64,000 bases of DNA. It comes from an uncultured Anaerofilum sp. (GTDB taxonomy: Bacteria; Bacillota; Clostridia; Oscillospirales; Ruminococcaceae). Numbering within the stretch: the first letter of the stretch is position 1; each line of letters starts with the position of its first letter. The notes under the pieces were generated by a model. It did not search any database, had not been told where the DNA came from, and saw only the letters and a program-made list of their open reading frames with translations. Where the stretch lies: assembly GCA_944385935.1 (NCBI GenBank), contig CALWZC010000010.1, positions 1 through 64,000 of the forward strand. Direction: 5' to 3'. Of the stretch, positions 9,393 to 19,565 are shown one piece after another. The translations under genes were made by a program, and so were the position numbers.

Positions 9393-11684
9393 TCAAAAAG
9401 TGGAATTTTGCTGCTCGGTGGGGTGGCTTGCCATATACTGCCTTGGGGTCAGCCCATATAAGCCTTTGAAGCGACGGATAAAGCTAGAAGTATTGATGTA
9501 GCCAATACGTTCGGTAATCTCGTTGAGGGTCAGGTTTCCCTCACGCAGCAGCTCCTTTGCCTTTTGCATCCGTTTTTCGGTGAGATATTCCATAACGGTC
9601 ATTCCTGTTTGTGCCTTGAAATATTGGCTAAGTGCCGCCGAGGTCATGCCCTGCCGCTCTGCTAATGCTTGGATGGAAAAATTTACATCCGCATATCCTG
9701 TTTCAATTTCGTATTTGATTTTATATAGCTTTTCGTCCTTTTCCTGTAAAATGCCCTCCACGATGTACAAACAAATATTCATACACAGCTTGTTGAGGGC
9801 ATCCGCCAGCTCGTCGATGGTGTCAAAATCTGCCAGAAAAGAGGAATATGTTTTTAAAAATTCATTGCTGAATTGTTCGTTACCTAGCTTGATAAGAGTT
9901 TCGGACAGGATATTGATAAGCTCGTAGGACAGGCTACGTACATAAAATAGGGGAATGTTCCCCGTTTTTAAATAATGGATAATATCGTTCAGTGCCGGAT
10001 AGAGGGTTTCGGTTTCGCCACGCTGCAAGGCATACCGCAACTGCTCAAACATCTGTTTGGGGTATGCCTCCACCATTAGGGCATCAAAGGACAAATCTCC
10101 GTGCCAGATAATGCAATTGTTGCCCTGCACAAAACGGTAATCGGCGGCAAGGACAGCGGTTTCATAAGAATGTGGCACCTGTGCCAGTTGGGTACAGCTT
10201 TCTCCCACTGCCACTACAAGTTTACTTTTGGGCATGGCCTGCTCTAGTTGCTGGTATATCTGTGCCACGTCCTGTCGCAAAGATTGTGCCTGACTTTGGG
10301 GAAAATTTGCCAGATAGATATAGCTGTTTTTGTCATTGCCCCGCTGCAAATACCCTTCCAGATGGCTGCGGCAGATTTGCTGCAATGCCTGTTCGGGCAA
10401 AATTTCCAAGCAATCTTTTGCAAACCGTAAAATCAGCACCACAAAATTTTCCCATTGAAAATGCACATCTCCCACATACCCAATGGTATCCAAATAGGTG
10501 CAGTTGCTGTATTCCCCCTGCAAAAGCCGCTGCAAAAAGTGGTTTTGGAAGGCAATGGATGAGTTCTCCTTCAGTTGGGTGTACTGGTGGGAGATATGCT
10601 CCATAGAGGAATGAATGGTCTGCATTTCGTCGGTGGCTTCCTGCTCCGGTAGAAAGGTTTTGGCATAAGTGGTCAATTTTTGGATGGGGGCATAGTTCTT
10701 TTTTAGGCTGTAGGCGGCAATGGCAATGCCCAGTACTCCGGCAAATGCTGTAACCAGTACAAGCCGCAGTTTCAGCCCGTCTACCGAGTTGTAGATTTCC
10801 TTCATGGAAGATGCCGAAAGATAGACAAATCCATTGTTTTCGGATTGGGCACGGCACAGCATATAGGTTTCTCCTCGGATATTTACTACCTGATATTCCA
10901 GATTTTTTCTTTGTATCCATTCATGCTGCCCATAAACCCATTGCTCTATCTCCTCATGGGAAATATTTTTTCCAAACCCTGCCACCAGCCCTCCTTTGGG
11001 GTCTAAAATCAGATATTGCTCGGCGTTTTTCTGGTTGGAGGACAAAACCCAATCCCGCAGCACCTGCATATCAATAAAATACAATGCTGTACCTGTTTGG
11101 GAGTGGGTTCCCACCTGCAAAGCAAACACCACCGGTAGAAGTTCCCTTTTTTTGCCGGAATAGGAAATAGTTTGTGCGGGAATCATTTTCATTTGCATCC
11201 CCATTTTTTCCGGATAGAAAAAATACTCTTGTAAAGTTTGCTGGGAATCTTCATCCTCCAGTTTCAGCAGTTGGCTAAAATAGCGGTCTACGGTGCAGGT
11301 GGTGGTGCTGGTGTAAAGGTATGGGTCGTTGGGGTATGCTACCACCACATCATACAGCCAAGGGGTGGCAATGGCATAGCGTTTCAGTGTTTGCATCAGT
11401 TGCTGCACTTTTTGCACGTCCTGCATACTGTCCAGAGGATTCATCTGGTTGTTGAGGCTCATTTCAGTGTGGATGGACACAAGTTGCTGAAGGTTCAAGT
11501 CCATCATCTCCTGTAAACGTGTAATGGTGTCCATCTGTTTTTCAAACAGATGTTCCTCCAAAGTTTCAAAGACTTTGTAGTTCAAAAAGGAAAACACCAT
11601 TGCCAAAGGAACCACCAAAATTAAAAGATAGGAAAACAGAAATTTCCAGAACCATGCCCTTTTTTGTGTGATACGCTCCCTCAT
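9393..11684 (-). CDS. Membrane-bound AraC-family transcriptional regulator with extracellular sensor (YesN-like)
   Basis: About 763 residues from the ATG at 11684, preceded by AAAGGGGAAAAGCA. The upstream TTG at 11720 lies inside a terminator hairpin and is rejected. Topology: TM1 (WFWKFLFSYLLILVVPLAMV), an extracytoplasmic dCache-like sensor of about 260 residues, TM2 (LRLVLVTAFAGVLGIAIAAY), a cytoplasmic linker, then an AraC/XylS DNA-binding domain with two helix-turn-helices (LAERQGMTSAALSQYFKAQT and ITERIGYINTSSFIRRFKGL). Such regulators sit next to Lpl-type sugar ABC operons and induce them when glycan is sensed outside the cell. The gene follows that operon here, separated by a terminator. 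Confidence 0.88.
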   Translation of the reverse strand: MRERITQKRAWFWKFLFSYLLILVVPLAMVFSFLNYKVFETLEEHLFEKQMDTITRLQEMMDLNLQQLVSIHTEMSLNNQMNPLDSMQDVQKVQQLMQTLKRYAIATPWLYDVVVAYPNDPYLYTSTTTCTVDRYFSQLLKLEDEDSQQTLQEYFFYPEKMGMQMKMIPAQTISYSGKKRELLPVVFALQVGTHSQTGTALYFIDMQVLRDWVLSSNQKNAEQYLILDPKGGLVAGFGKNISHEEIEQWVYGQHEWIQRKNLEYQVVNIRGETYMLCRAQSENNGFVYLSASSMKEIYNSVDGLKLRLVLVTAFAGVLGIAIAAYSLKKNYAPIQKLTTYAKTFLPEQEATDEMQTIHSSMEHISHQYTQLKENSSIAFQNHFLQRLLQGEYSNCTYLDTIGYVGDVHFQWENFVVLILRFAKDCLEILPEQALQQICRSHLEGYLQRGNDKNSYIYLANFPQSQAQSLRQDVAQIYQQLEQAMPKSKLVVAVGESCTQLAQVPHSYETAVLAADYRFVQGNNCIIWHGDLSFDALMVEAYPKQMFEQLRYALQRGETETLYPALNDIIHYLKTGNIPLFYVRSLSYELINILSETLIKLGNEQFSNEFLKTYSSFLADFDTIDELADALNKLCMNICLYIVEGILQEKDEKLYKIKYEIETGYADVNFSIQALAERQGMTSAALSQYFKAQTGMTVMEYLTEKRMQKAKELLREGNLTLNEITERIGYINTSSFIRRFKGLYGLTPRQYMASHPTEQQNSTF

Positions 11685-11700
11685 TGCTTTTCCCCTTTGC

Positions 11701-11746
11701 ATAAAAAATGCCTGCCGCAAAACCCTGTGCGGCAGGCAACTTTTTT
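11701..11746. terminator. Bidirectional intrinsic terminator between sugar ABC operon and AraC gene
   Basis: GCCTGCCGCA and TGCGGCAGGC form a 10-bp GC-rich stem, flanked by A-rich sequence on the left and TTTTTT on the right. It can therefore end transcription on either strand. Its main role would be to close the minus-strand sugar ABC operon. Confidence 0.75.
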
Positions 11747-11836
11747 GATAATAACAAAACTGTTTTTACAGGCGGGGTTTAAAAAAGTTGCCCCCAAAGC
11801 TATAATACTATATTTTGTTTTATTTTGCTATTGTTT

Positions 11837-13456
11837 TTATTTACTGTTGCGGTCGTAGATACCTTGATACAGCTCCAGCAGTTTTTCCATGTTCAGCTTG
11901 TTCAGGTTTTGGATATAGCTGTCCCATTTGCCGTCTACATCGCCTTTGGTTACAAAGTCGGCAGCCATCTGGTCAAGGTAAGCGTCAAAGTCGGTACGGT
12001 AGTTGCCAATTTCTTCGCTCTCCTCGGTGGTGGTGTACCAAATTTCGTTGTAGTATTTCTCTGGCAGGAAAGGCTTATACATCTCGTCGGCTTCGGCTTT
12101 TTCTACCTGGCTCTGCTTTTTGGGTTCAATCTGGAAGTCTTGCTGCAAAACGATGGCAAGGGCATCGTTGCCCGGGCAGTATGCAGAACGGGAAGCCCAA
12201 GTGGTTTCGTTGCCATTGGCATCGGGCAGCATTTTATACTTGCCTTCTCCAACCTTTTCCACATAGTCGGAACCACCATACATAGCCTCGATACTTGTGT
12301 CCACATCATACCACATATCTGCCCATTTTACCAGTTGGTCGGCATATTCGGACTCGGAGTTAATCAAAAATGCAGCGGTTCGATTGTATGCAAAGGCACG
12401 GGTTTGCCATTTGGGGTCTTTGCCGTTGTCGGACTTGAGAGGAGGCAGGTATACATACTCGTCTCCGTTGGTTGCGGCGTTGTTTACCTGATATTTGGAC
12501 CATGTTACCAGCACACCTGCCACAGGCTCTTCGGCAATGGTTTTTGCATTATAGGTAGCGGTGTCCATGGTGAAAATTTCGGGGTCAAGGAGTTTTTCGC
12601 TGTAAAGGCGGTTGAAATACTTCATGGCATCTTTGTAATCCTCGGTTGCCTGAGCAAACACTAGTTTGCCATCCTCACCCATAACAGGCACACGGCTGGT
12701 ACCACCGGGGGTGCCAAACCAGCCCAGCAAACCCCAACAACCATTATTGTTGTCGCCGTAACGGAATGTCATGGGAATTTCGTCTGCCTTGCCATTTCCG
12801 TTCAAATCACCAGCAGCAGCAAAGGCTTTCAACACATCGTACAATTCCTCGGTGGTGGTGGGTACAGGCTTGCCAACCTTGTCCAGCCAAGTTTTGTTAA
12901 TCAACACAGTGTCGCTGGTTAGGTTCATGCCTTCGCCCAGCTGCACAGTGGGCAAAGCGTAAATTTTTCCGTCTGGTGCGGTGATGTCGTTGAGAATCTG
13001 GGGTTCTTTTTCAATTGCCTTTGCCAAATTGGGCATACTACCGTTTTCAATGTAGGGCTTAAAGTCCAAAAAATAGTCCTCAGAGCCGTACATGACGACA
13101 TCATTGTTGGTAAGAATATAGCTGCCATAAAAGGCATCGGGCAAAGCATCTCCGGAAAAAGCCAGACCACGCTTTTCCTTCAAAATACTCATGGGCCAAT
13201 CCAGCCAATTTACAGCTATGTTGGTTTTTTCCTGCATATTTTTCATTACAGTGGTATCGCCAACCTTGGTGTAATCGTCGTGTCGGGTTGCTGCAATGGT
13301 TACTTCAATCTGCTCGTCCAAGGGAAAAAACTCCTCGTTGGACACAGACAGGTCGGAAGCGGGGGCGTTGTTTTTACTCGATGTACCGCTGCCGCAGCCA
13401 GCCAGAGATGCCACCATTACCGCAGAAAGACCAAGTGCCAATGCTTTTCGTTTCAT
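11837..13456 (-). CDS. Extracellular sugar-binding lipoprotein of an ABC transporter (LplA-like)
   Basis: About 539 residues from ATG 13456, with AAGGAG about ten bases upstream; an ATG three codons earlier is too close to that site. The N-terminus MKRKALALGLSAVMVASLAG is followed by a lipobox (SLAGC), so it is anchored as a lipoprotein. The mature part is a family-1-type oligosaccharide-binding protein with Ca-loop-like text DLNGNGKADEIP and AAGDLNGNGKADE typical of Lpl/YtcQ proteins. It binds an oligosaccharide outside the cell and passes it to the two permeases encoded just upstream. No ATPase gene is present. These systems usually share a distant MsmK-type ATPase. Confidence 0.88.
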   Translation of the reverse strand: MKRKALALGLSAVMVASLAGCGSGTSSKNNAPASDLSVSNEEFFPLDEQIEVTIAATRHDDYTKVGDTTVMKNMQEKTNIAVNWLDWPMSILKEKRGLAFSGDALPDAFYGSYILTNNDVVMYGSEDYFLDFKPYIENGSMPNLAKAIEKEPQILNDITAPDGKIYALPTVQLGEGMNLTSDTVLINKTWLDKVGKPVPTTTEELYDVLKAFAAAGDLNGNGKADEIPMTFRYGDNNNGCWGLLGWFGTPGGTSRVPVMGEDGKLVFAQATEDYKDAMKYFNRLYSEKLLDPEIFTMDTATYNAKTIAEEPVAGVLVTWSKYQVNNAATNGDEYVYLPPLKSDNGKDPKWQTRAFAYNRTAAFLINSESEYADQLVKWADMWYDVDTSIEAMYGGSDYVEKVGEGKYKMLPDANGNETTWASRSAYCPGNDALAIVLQQDFQIEPKKQSQVEKAEADEMYKPFLPEKYYNEIWYTTTEESEEIGNYRTDFDAYLDQMAADFVTKGDVDGKWDSYIQNLNKLNMEKLLELYQGIYDRNSK

Positions 13457-13499
13457 AACTACCATTCTCCTTTTTATTATTTATTGGTTTATCCAATGG

Positions 13500-14408
13500 T
13501 TAACCTTTTACAGCTCCAACCAGAACGCCCTTGGTAAAGTGCTTTTGCAGGAAGGGATACAGCACCAGAACAGGCAAACTGGAAATAATAATAACGCCGT
13601 ATTTGATGGATTCGGCCACTTTCAGCCGCTGAGACAAAGACTCGATGCTTGCCACATCGTTTGCCTCCATCTGGGTTTGAATCAGCAAAGAGCGTATAAT
13701 GAGCTGAAGGGGATATTTTTCGCCGTCGTCTAGGTAAATCAATCCTGTCATATAATCGTTCCAGTGCCAGATACCATAATATAGAATCAGCACCGCAATG
13801 ATGGAACCGGACAGGGGCAAAACCATGCGGAAGAAAAATTTGAACTGGGAGCATCCGTCAATGGATGCCGCCTCCTCCAGCTCGGTGGGAATGTTTGCCT
13901 CCAAAAAGGAGCGGGTGATAATTACATTAAACACGCTGACAGCACCCATCACAATCATAATAGTGGCAGTGTTTCGCAAACCCATATCTTTTACCAGCAG
14001 GTAGGTGGGAACCATGCCACCGCCGAAATACATGGTAATCATCAAAAAAATCATAATGGGTTTTTTGCCAGAGAAATAATTGCGGGACAGTGGATAGCCG
14101 ATTCCCATGGTAAGCACCACATTCAGCACGGTGCCCAAAATGGTATAGACAAAGGTGTTATAGTATCCCTGCCAGATGCTAGTATCGGAAAAAATCTTTT
14201 GGTAGCCGGAGAAATCTAAATCCTTGGGCAGCAGAATTACATCGCCGCTTAACACACGGGAAGGGTCGGAGAAAGAGGCAATAATAATGAAATACAGCGG
14301 ATACAAAACAATCAGCAAAAAAGCACCCAGCACAATGTAGTTGAGCAAATCGAAAATAAGGTCTTCTTTGGAACGCTTCACCACTGTTTTTTCGGACTTT
14401 TTGAACAT
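13500..14408 (-). CDS. Sugar ABC transporter permease, LplC/YtcP-like
   Basis: 302 residues with about six membrane helices (first: LLNYIVLGAFLLIVLYPLYF) and the binding-protein-dependent permease EAA loop (LEEAASIDGCSQFKFFFRMV). The C-terminus ending FTKGVLVGAVKG is typical of this carbohydrate-uptake (CUT1) group. It forms a heterodimeric channel with the product of the next gene upstream. The order in the operon is permease B, permease C, binding protein. Confidence 0.9.
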   Translation of the reverse strand: MFKKSEKTVVKRSKEDLIFDLLNYIVLGAFLLIVLYPLYFIIIASFSDPSRVLSGDVILLPKDLDFSGYQKIFSDTSIWQGYYNTFVYTILGTVLNVVLTMGIGYPLSRNYFSGKKPIMIFLMITMYFGGGMVPTYLLVKDMGLRNTATIMIVMGAVSVFNVIITRSFLEANIPTELEEAASIDGCSQFKFFFRMVLPLSGSIIAVLILYYGIWHWNDYMTGLIYLDDGEKYPLQLIIRSLLIQTQMEANDVASIESLSQRLKVAESIKYGVIIISSLPVLVLYPFLQKHFTKGVLVGAVKG

Positions 14409-14428
14409 GAAAATTCTCTCTCCTTTCT

Positions 14429-15391
14429 TTAGAACAATCCACCATCATCACTGAGCTTTTTGCTAAGTTTGTTTACCAGAAGCAGCAGGATAATGTTGAT
14501 AATGTTGTTGAACAAACCGATAGCGGTGGAATAATCGAATTTTGCATCTACCAGACCTACCTTATATACATAGGTGGATATAATCTCAGAGGCACCCAGA
14601 TTCATGGAGGTTTGCAGCAAAAATGCCTTTTGGAAACCGATGCTCATTACCGAACCCACACGCAGGATAAACATGGTGAGGATAGTGGGCATCAAGTTGG
14701 GAATGTCAATATGTAGCAACATTTTCCATTTGGAAGCACCGTCGATTTTTGCCGCCTCATACTGGTCTTGGCTTATGGCACCCAAAGCCGCAATATAGAT
14801 GATGGTTCCCCAGCCGGTGGACTGCCAGATATCCGACCACACATACAAATGAGGAAATGCCTTTTCGCTGCCCATAAAGAAAATCCTGTCAAAGCCCAAA
14901 GAGGTAAGCACAGTATTTACAATGCCAGTGGAGTAGCTGAAAAACAAAGTAATCATACCGCACATAACCACCACAGAAATAAAGTGGGGCGCATAAATGA
15001 CCGTTTGCACAAATTTACGGAACTTTTTGTTTGCAGCTTGGTTCAGCAGCAAAGCCAAAAAAATAGGGAAGGGGAACCCTGCAATGAGTGTATACAAGCT
15101 GATTGTAAGGGTGTTCCGCAGCAAAACCCAGAAATTAGGTGAATTGAAGAACCGAATAAAATGGTCAAAGCCAATCCAATCGCTTCCGATGATGCCCTGC
15201 CGTGCGGAAAAATCCTTGAAGGCAATCTGGATTCCGTACATGGGGCCGTAGCAGAATATGGCAACATAAATCAAAGCAGGCAGACATAGTACAAATAATT
15301 GCCAATCCCTGTTCCATACTTTTTTTATTTTTGCTTGTAAAGATTTGTTATCCAACCCCGCCGTCGCAGGCTTCTTTTTTGATGCAACCAT
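14429..15391 (-). CDS. Sugar ABC transporter permease, LplB/YteP-like
   Basis: 320 residues from ATG 15391 (MVASKKKPATAGLDNKSLQA), which has AAGGGTAGAG upstream. Extending to 15526 would add 45 residues with no family resemblance. It has six helices (WQLFVLCLPALIYVAIFCYG, and so on) and the EAA loop (YEAAKIDGASKWKMLLHIDI). The text GPMYGIQIAFKDFS is a hallmark of LplB-type permeases. It is the first gene of the operon and lies head-to-head with the heparinase-like gene across about 290 bases, which should contain both promoters. Confidence 0.9.
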   Translation of the reverse strand: MVASKKKPATAGLDNKSLQAKIKKVWNRDWQLFVLCLPALIYVAIFCYGPMYGIQIAFKDFSARQGIIGSDWIGFDHFIRFFNSPNFWVLLRNTLTISLYTLIAGFPFPIFLALLLNQAANKKFRKFVQTVIYAPHFISVVVMCGMITLFFSYSTGIVNTVLTSLGFDRIFFMGSEKAFPHLYVWSDIWQSTGWGTIIYIAALGAISQDQYEAAKIDGASKWKMLLHIDIPNLMPTILTMFILRVGSVMSIGFQKAFLLQTSMNLGASEIISTYVYKVGLVDAKFDYSTAIGLFNNIINIILLLLVNKLSKKLSDDGGLF

Positions 15392-15678
15392 ACTTGCTCT
15401 ACCCTTTCTTAACATAAATAGTAAACCGCCGCAAATTCCCCAAAAATCGGGAGGATTTTTGACAAAAATAATTATATCTGCCTTTTTTGGGTTTGTATAT
15501 GCACATTTTTTCAGTGGATATGCCATTTTTTAGAACGGCATTTTTGGCGTATTTTATAGCAAAAACTGCACATCCATTAAATTTTTGCTTAATGACAAGA
15601 GGAATTTTATGGGCTATGATTAAAACTATATTCCGGCGGCCGTTTGCCTGCCCTATGATGTTAAGGAGTTGTTTTGTT

Positions 15679-17565
15679 ATGAATGACCGTTCTGAGTTTC
15701 GATATGAACTGCACTGGCACACCAAATTTCCCCTACCCTGTGCTTTGTCTTCCAATCGTGTATTTTATCAGCACCTATCTACCCAACAGTTGAAGGAGAA
15801 GTTTACTAGCCTGCATAGCAAGGGCAGCCATCCTTTTCTGATGGCAACCCACCATGATTTTGAGCAGATAAAACAGCGCATAGGGCAAGATGCTACCGCT
15901 GCCCAATTTTATAACAGCGTTTATAGCCATGCACAACAACTATTGGATACACAGCCCCCTGTAATCCCCGAACGGCACACCTTGCAAAACCGATTGCTTC
16001 CCCTTTGCATGGCATATAAAATTTCTGGCGAGAAGAAATTTTTGCACCGTGCATGGCAAGAACTGGAGCAATATTGCCATTTTACCACATGGATGTACAC
16101 CGAAAAGCTGGATGCGGGGTATATCCTCAAGGGCATTGCCATTGGATATGACTGGCTGTATCACGACCTTTCGGAGGAGCAACGGGAAATTATCCGCACC
16201 GCTGTGCTGAAAAATGCCTTCTGGACAGAAATTCAGGTGTACCGCAACCCCTACCGCAAAGGGTTGGATGCACATTATGTGCTGCAAAATACCAATCACA
16301 ATGTTTCCATCAACTGCGGATTGATAATGGCAGCCTGTGCCTTGATGGATGACCCCGAAATTTCAGAAATGTCTGCGGAAATTATTGAAAGTGCTTTGTG
16401 GGCACTGGAAAACTACCTGCCGGAATTTTTGGAGCATGGCTGTGGCAAAGAGGGCGTGTATTACTGGTACTGGCCCATGACCTCGGTGATGGAAATTATC
16501 ACTTCCCTGCAAACCACCTTTGGAAGTGATTTTGGTATCTCCCAAACACCGGGATTTGAAAAGATGGGATTCTTTCCTGTGTACATGACTGGTGCCACCG
16601 GAAAAGAATTCAACTGGGGCAACGCCTCAGAAAATGTGTTTGCCATTTCGGAGGCATTATTTGCCTTTGCCAATATTTTGGGGGATGACCGTTTTGCCCT
16701 TTGCCGAAAAAAAGGGCTAGAAGTATATGGACAAACACCCAACACCTATGATTTGCTGTGGTATCGCCCTTGTGTGCAGCAAACCCTAAATTTGCCACTG
16801 GATATGAAATTTGACCGTACCGAATCGGTGGGAATGTTTTCCTCGCTATTTGACCCCAACGCCATATCGGTTTGTATCAAAGGGGGATTTAATAACGAGG
16901 TACACGGCAGCCTGTGTGGCGGCAGCTTTGTAATTGATGCTGGAAACGAGCGGTGGGTAAGCCTGCCGGGGGCAGAAAAATACAGTGTGCCTCATTACTG
17001 GGATTACAGCAAAAACGGAACCCGCTGGACATACTACCGGATGCGTGCCGAGGGACAAAATGCCATGGTACTGAATCCTTCCTGCCGACCCGAACAGAAT
17101 CCCTTTGCTTTTTGCCCTGTAAAAAGCTATCAATCCACAGCAGAAAGCTGCTGTGCTGTGATTGACCTTTCCCCTGCTTTCGCTGAAGATTCCTCTGTGG
17201 ATTCGGCTATGCGTTCGGCAATGCTTACCAATCACCGCACAGATGTTTTATTGAAGGATGAAGTATGTGGCAAGGACATTGACTATTGGTGGATGATGCA
17301 AACCACTGCACAGATTACCCTTTCTGCCAACAAACGCACCGCCATTTTGCAGCAAAACGGTAAGCAGATGGAGGTTTGTCTGCTGTCCCAGCCGGAGGCT
17401 GTATTTGAAACCGCAGCGGCAGAGCCCCTGCCCAGTTCTCCCCATCCCGCCGAGAACAGCCCCAACCCCACTCTGCAAAAGCTGATAGTTCATCTGCCCC
17501 ATGTATCCAAAGTGGAGCTATCAATACAGTTTCATCTGGTGCAGCCACAACATTCCACTTTTTGA
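15679..17565 (+). CDS. Heparinase II/III-like polysaccharide lyase
   Basis: About 628 residues from ATG 15679, with TTAAGGAG ten bases upstream. The earlier in-frame start at 15487 would overlap the divergent operon. The N-terminal half is an alpha/alpha toroid (LLPLCMAYKISGEKKFLHRA, GIAIGYDWLYHDLSEEQREI, NTNHNVSINCGLIMAACALM). The C-terminal half is a heparinase II/III beta-sandwich (NEVHGSLCGGSFVIDAGNER). Family members beta-eliminate uronic-acid-containing glycans such as heparin/heparan, alginate or related polymers. No signal peptide is visible, so it would act inside the cell on imported oligosaccharides. This fits the divergent sugar ABC operon and the MFS gene downstream. The exact substrate is unknown. 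Confidence 0.8.
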   Translation: MNDRSEFRYELHWHTKFPLPCALSSNRVFYQHLSTQQLKEKFTSLHSKGSHPFLMATHHDFEQIKQRIGQDATAAQFYNSVYSHAQQLLDTQPPVIPERHTLQNRLLPLCMAYKISGEKKFLHRAWQELEQYCHFTTWMYTEKLDAGYILKGIAIGYDWLYHDLSEEQREIIRTAVLKNAFWTEIQVYRNPYRKGLDAHYVLQNTNHNVSINCGLIMAACALMDDPEISEMSAEIIESALWALENYLPEFLEHGCGKEGVYYWYWPMTSVMEIITSLQTTFGSDFGISQTPGFEKMGFFPVYMTGATGKEFNWGNASENVFAISEALFAFANILGDDRFALCRKKGLEVYGQTPNTYDLLWYRPCVQQTLNLPLDMKFDRTESVGMFSSLFDPNAISVCIKGGFNNEVHGSLCGGSFVIDAGNERWVSLPGAEKYSVPHYWDYSKNGTRWTYYRMRAEGQNAMVLNPSCRPEQNPFAFCPVKSYQSTAESCCAVIDLSPAFAEDSSVDSAMRSAMLTNHRTDVLLKDEVCGKDIDYWWMMQTTAQITLSANKRTAILQQNGKQMEVCLLSQPEAVFETAAAEPLPSSPHPAENSPNPTLQKLIVHLPHVSKVELSIQFHLVQPQHSTF

Positions 17566-17647
17566 AAACAGTGGACAAAAGCACCTATCACACCTTGCGG
17601 AAGTTGAAGGGTGAAAATTTCGTATACTCCTTGAACCAATGGGAAAA

Positions 17648-17830
17648 ATAATATATCCATACACACACCATATCCTTGGTGTTACACTAAGACCAGAGGA
17701 AATTTTTTGCATTATATAATAAGGTAAGGGGCAGGTTCTACCCATGGGGAAAAGGGGAGAAAAATCAAAACCGGACAACCATTTCGTAATAGAACAAGCT
17801 GCACAGAGTAAAATCTGTGCAGCTTTTTTT
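17648..17830 (+). repeat. Scar of a second copy of the 8.3 kb coiled-coil gene
   Basis: This stretch matches the 8.22-9.17 kb unit in order. First comes the promoter region (CCATATCCTTGGTGTTACAC against CCATATCCTTTGTGTTATAC), then the leader AGTAAGGTAAGGGGCAGG (here ATAAGGTAAGGGGCAGG). Next is the segment encoding GEKGEKNQDRA (GGGGAGAAAAATCAA), ending at AACCATTTCG. It then jumps to the same terminator hairpin (AAGCTGCACAGA, TCTGTGCAGCTT, T run at 17796-17830). About 95 bases of the first gene lie between two GCAGGT repeats, and those bases are absent here. The promoter boxes have decayed. Confidence 0.7.
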
Positions 17831-18086
17831 GTTGTAGTATGGTGGTATCAACCAATTTTTTATGGCGTATGCTGTGCAAAGAAACAAAAATATTGCCTTG
17901 CTGTATTTTGGTGCAAAAATTGCAAAATTGCATATTGACCAGCGGAAAAGTTGGGTATATGATATGTATGGTTTTGCCCCTATGATAAACAAAAGTTTGC
18001 AGTTTTTGTGTGTAGTTCCGGGGGATACCAAAAAATTTTATTGTTACAAATTGCGGCATCGCCGTATGAAAACGGGGTAGATAATC

Positions 18087-19307
18087 ATGAACCACAAACT
18101 GCGACTTTTCATGAGCGAGTACAATACCTCTATGGTGGCGTACTGGATTTGTACGGGATTTATCATTGCAAAACTCACTGATTATTTCCAGTTGCCTCTG
18201 GGTGTTTCCAACATGCTTACTAGCCTTTCTTCGGTGTTTTTGGTGCTTCAGCCCTTGGGTGGTGCTCTGTATTCCAAAATACGCCGCAAACGCCTCTATC
18301 TTATTTCGGGAAACTTAGTGTGGCGAATTAGTTTGTGCTTTGTGTTTTTCAGCGTGTTTTTGCCTCACACCATAGGCACTGTAATTTTTTGTATCTGTCT
18401 GCTTTCTATGCAATTTTTCCAGCAAATTTTGTCCCCTGCCTATGAAGGCTGGCACGTTCAGGCAGCAGAGCAAGAACACTGTAGCAATTTTTATGCAGTG
18501 CGTGAAGTGGTGTTTATGATTTTATACACCGTTATGGCTGCTGTGGTACAAATTTTTATCTCTGTAGCAGAGAATGGCGGAGTGATTCAGCAGGGTTTTA
18601 TTGGGGCAGGTATTCTGGAAAGCATTCTTGTTGCTATCAGCGTGGTGCTGATTCTGCGCCTTTCCGCCCCCACCAATCCGGTAGAAGCACAATCCAGCTC
18701 GGTTGGCGCATTTGCAGAGGTTCTGCGCAACAAAACACATACCAAAGTTATTTTTGCCAACGCTTCTTGGTGCTTTGCCAATGTGTTTATTGGGGGATTG
18801 TTTGGCATTTATGCCGTTCGTGTTTTACATGTGGATTTTATTCAACTGATGATATGGGGCACTGTGGGAAATCTTTTGCGCACTGTGTTCGGGCCAGTGT
18901 TTACTAAAATTGCCGCCCGCATTGGCTGGAGGAATTGCGTTTCTGACATCTTCTTTATCTATGCTTTTCTTGCCATTCTACTGTATTTTTCCACAGAGAA
19001 AAACGCCATCTGGATTGTACCAGTATATTTGTCTTTAAGCACCTTGCCTCTGTCTGGGTTTAACATTGGCACTCTAAAAATGCGCATTGCTTCCAGTTCG
19101 GAAGAACTGCGCAGCGTGTATTTTTCGGCGTTTTCTCTTATCAGCGGTGGAGCCTCCATGCTTGGCACAATGATTTCTTCCTTTTTGATTGGCTGCATTG
19201 AATCCGGCACCCTTGGGATTCCTTTGCAAAGTTTGTTTTTGGTGGGACTTGTGCTATTAATATTGCCTTTCTGGATATTCCGAAAGATTCCCTTGGATTT
19301 GCATTGA
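18087..19307 (+). CDS. Major facilitator superfamily transporter
   Basis: 406 residues with about 11-12 hydrophobic helices and short basic cytoplasmic loops (YSKIRRKRLYLISGNLVWRI carries the MFS loop 2-3 'R-x-x-R-K/R-R' feature). The fold is MFS, but I cannot name the substrate. It follows the heparinase-like gene on the same strand, so a role in sugar or lyase-product transport is plausible but inferred. The 256 bases between the upstream scar's terminator and the start hold no gene I can support. Confidence 0.75.
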   Translation: MNHKLRLFMSEYNTSMVAYWICTGFIIAKLTDYFQLPLGVSNMLTSLSSVFLVLQPLGGALYSKIRRKRLYLISGNLVWRISLCFVFFSVFLPHTIGTVIFCICLLSMQFFQQILSPAYEGWHVQAAEQEHCSNFYAVREVVFMILYTVMAAVVQIFISVAENGGVIQQGFIGAGILESILVAISVVLILRLSAPTNPVEAQSSSVGAFAEVLRNKTHTKVIFANASWCFANVFIGGLFGIYAVRVLHVDFIQLMIWGTVGNLLRTVFGPVFTKIAARIGWRNCVSDIFFIYAFLAILLYFSTEKNAIWIVPVYLSLSTLPLSGFNIGTLKMRIASSSEELRSVYFSAFSLISGGASMLGTMISSFLIGCIESGTLGIPLQSLFLVGLVLLILPFWIFRKIPLDLH

Positions 19308-19565
19308 TAGCATTCTACAGAGTGCAGTAAAAAAGCATACATTGCAATTTTATTTGCATAGATGGGAGATAGTTGGAAAGGATATCAATAGGATGGATTT
19401 TAGAGAGAAAATACAACCTATATTACAGAAAAATCTGGATTCCCCCGTTATATTTCACTAAATTGCCATTTAGCGAATAAAAAACTGCCTTTCAACCCCC
19501 TTTTTACTACCTGCTTTACAACAGAGTGCTGAACAACTTCCTTTTTTAATTTCAGAAAAAAGTGA

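Noticed and set aside
9192-9461. Plus-strand ORF of 89 codons between the coiled-coil gene and the AraC gene
   Set aside because: Its last third is antisense to the AraC gene, no ribosome site precedes it and it has no family character.
17862-18080. ORF of 72 codons upstream of the MFS gene
   Set aside because: No good ribosome site, biased composition, and it sits where a promoter region is expected.
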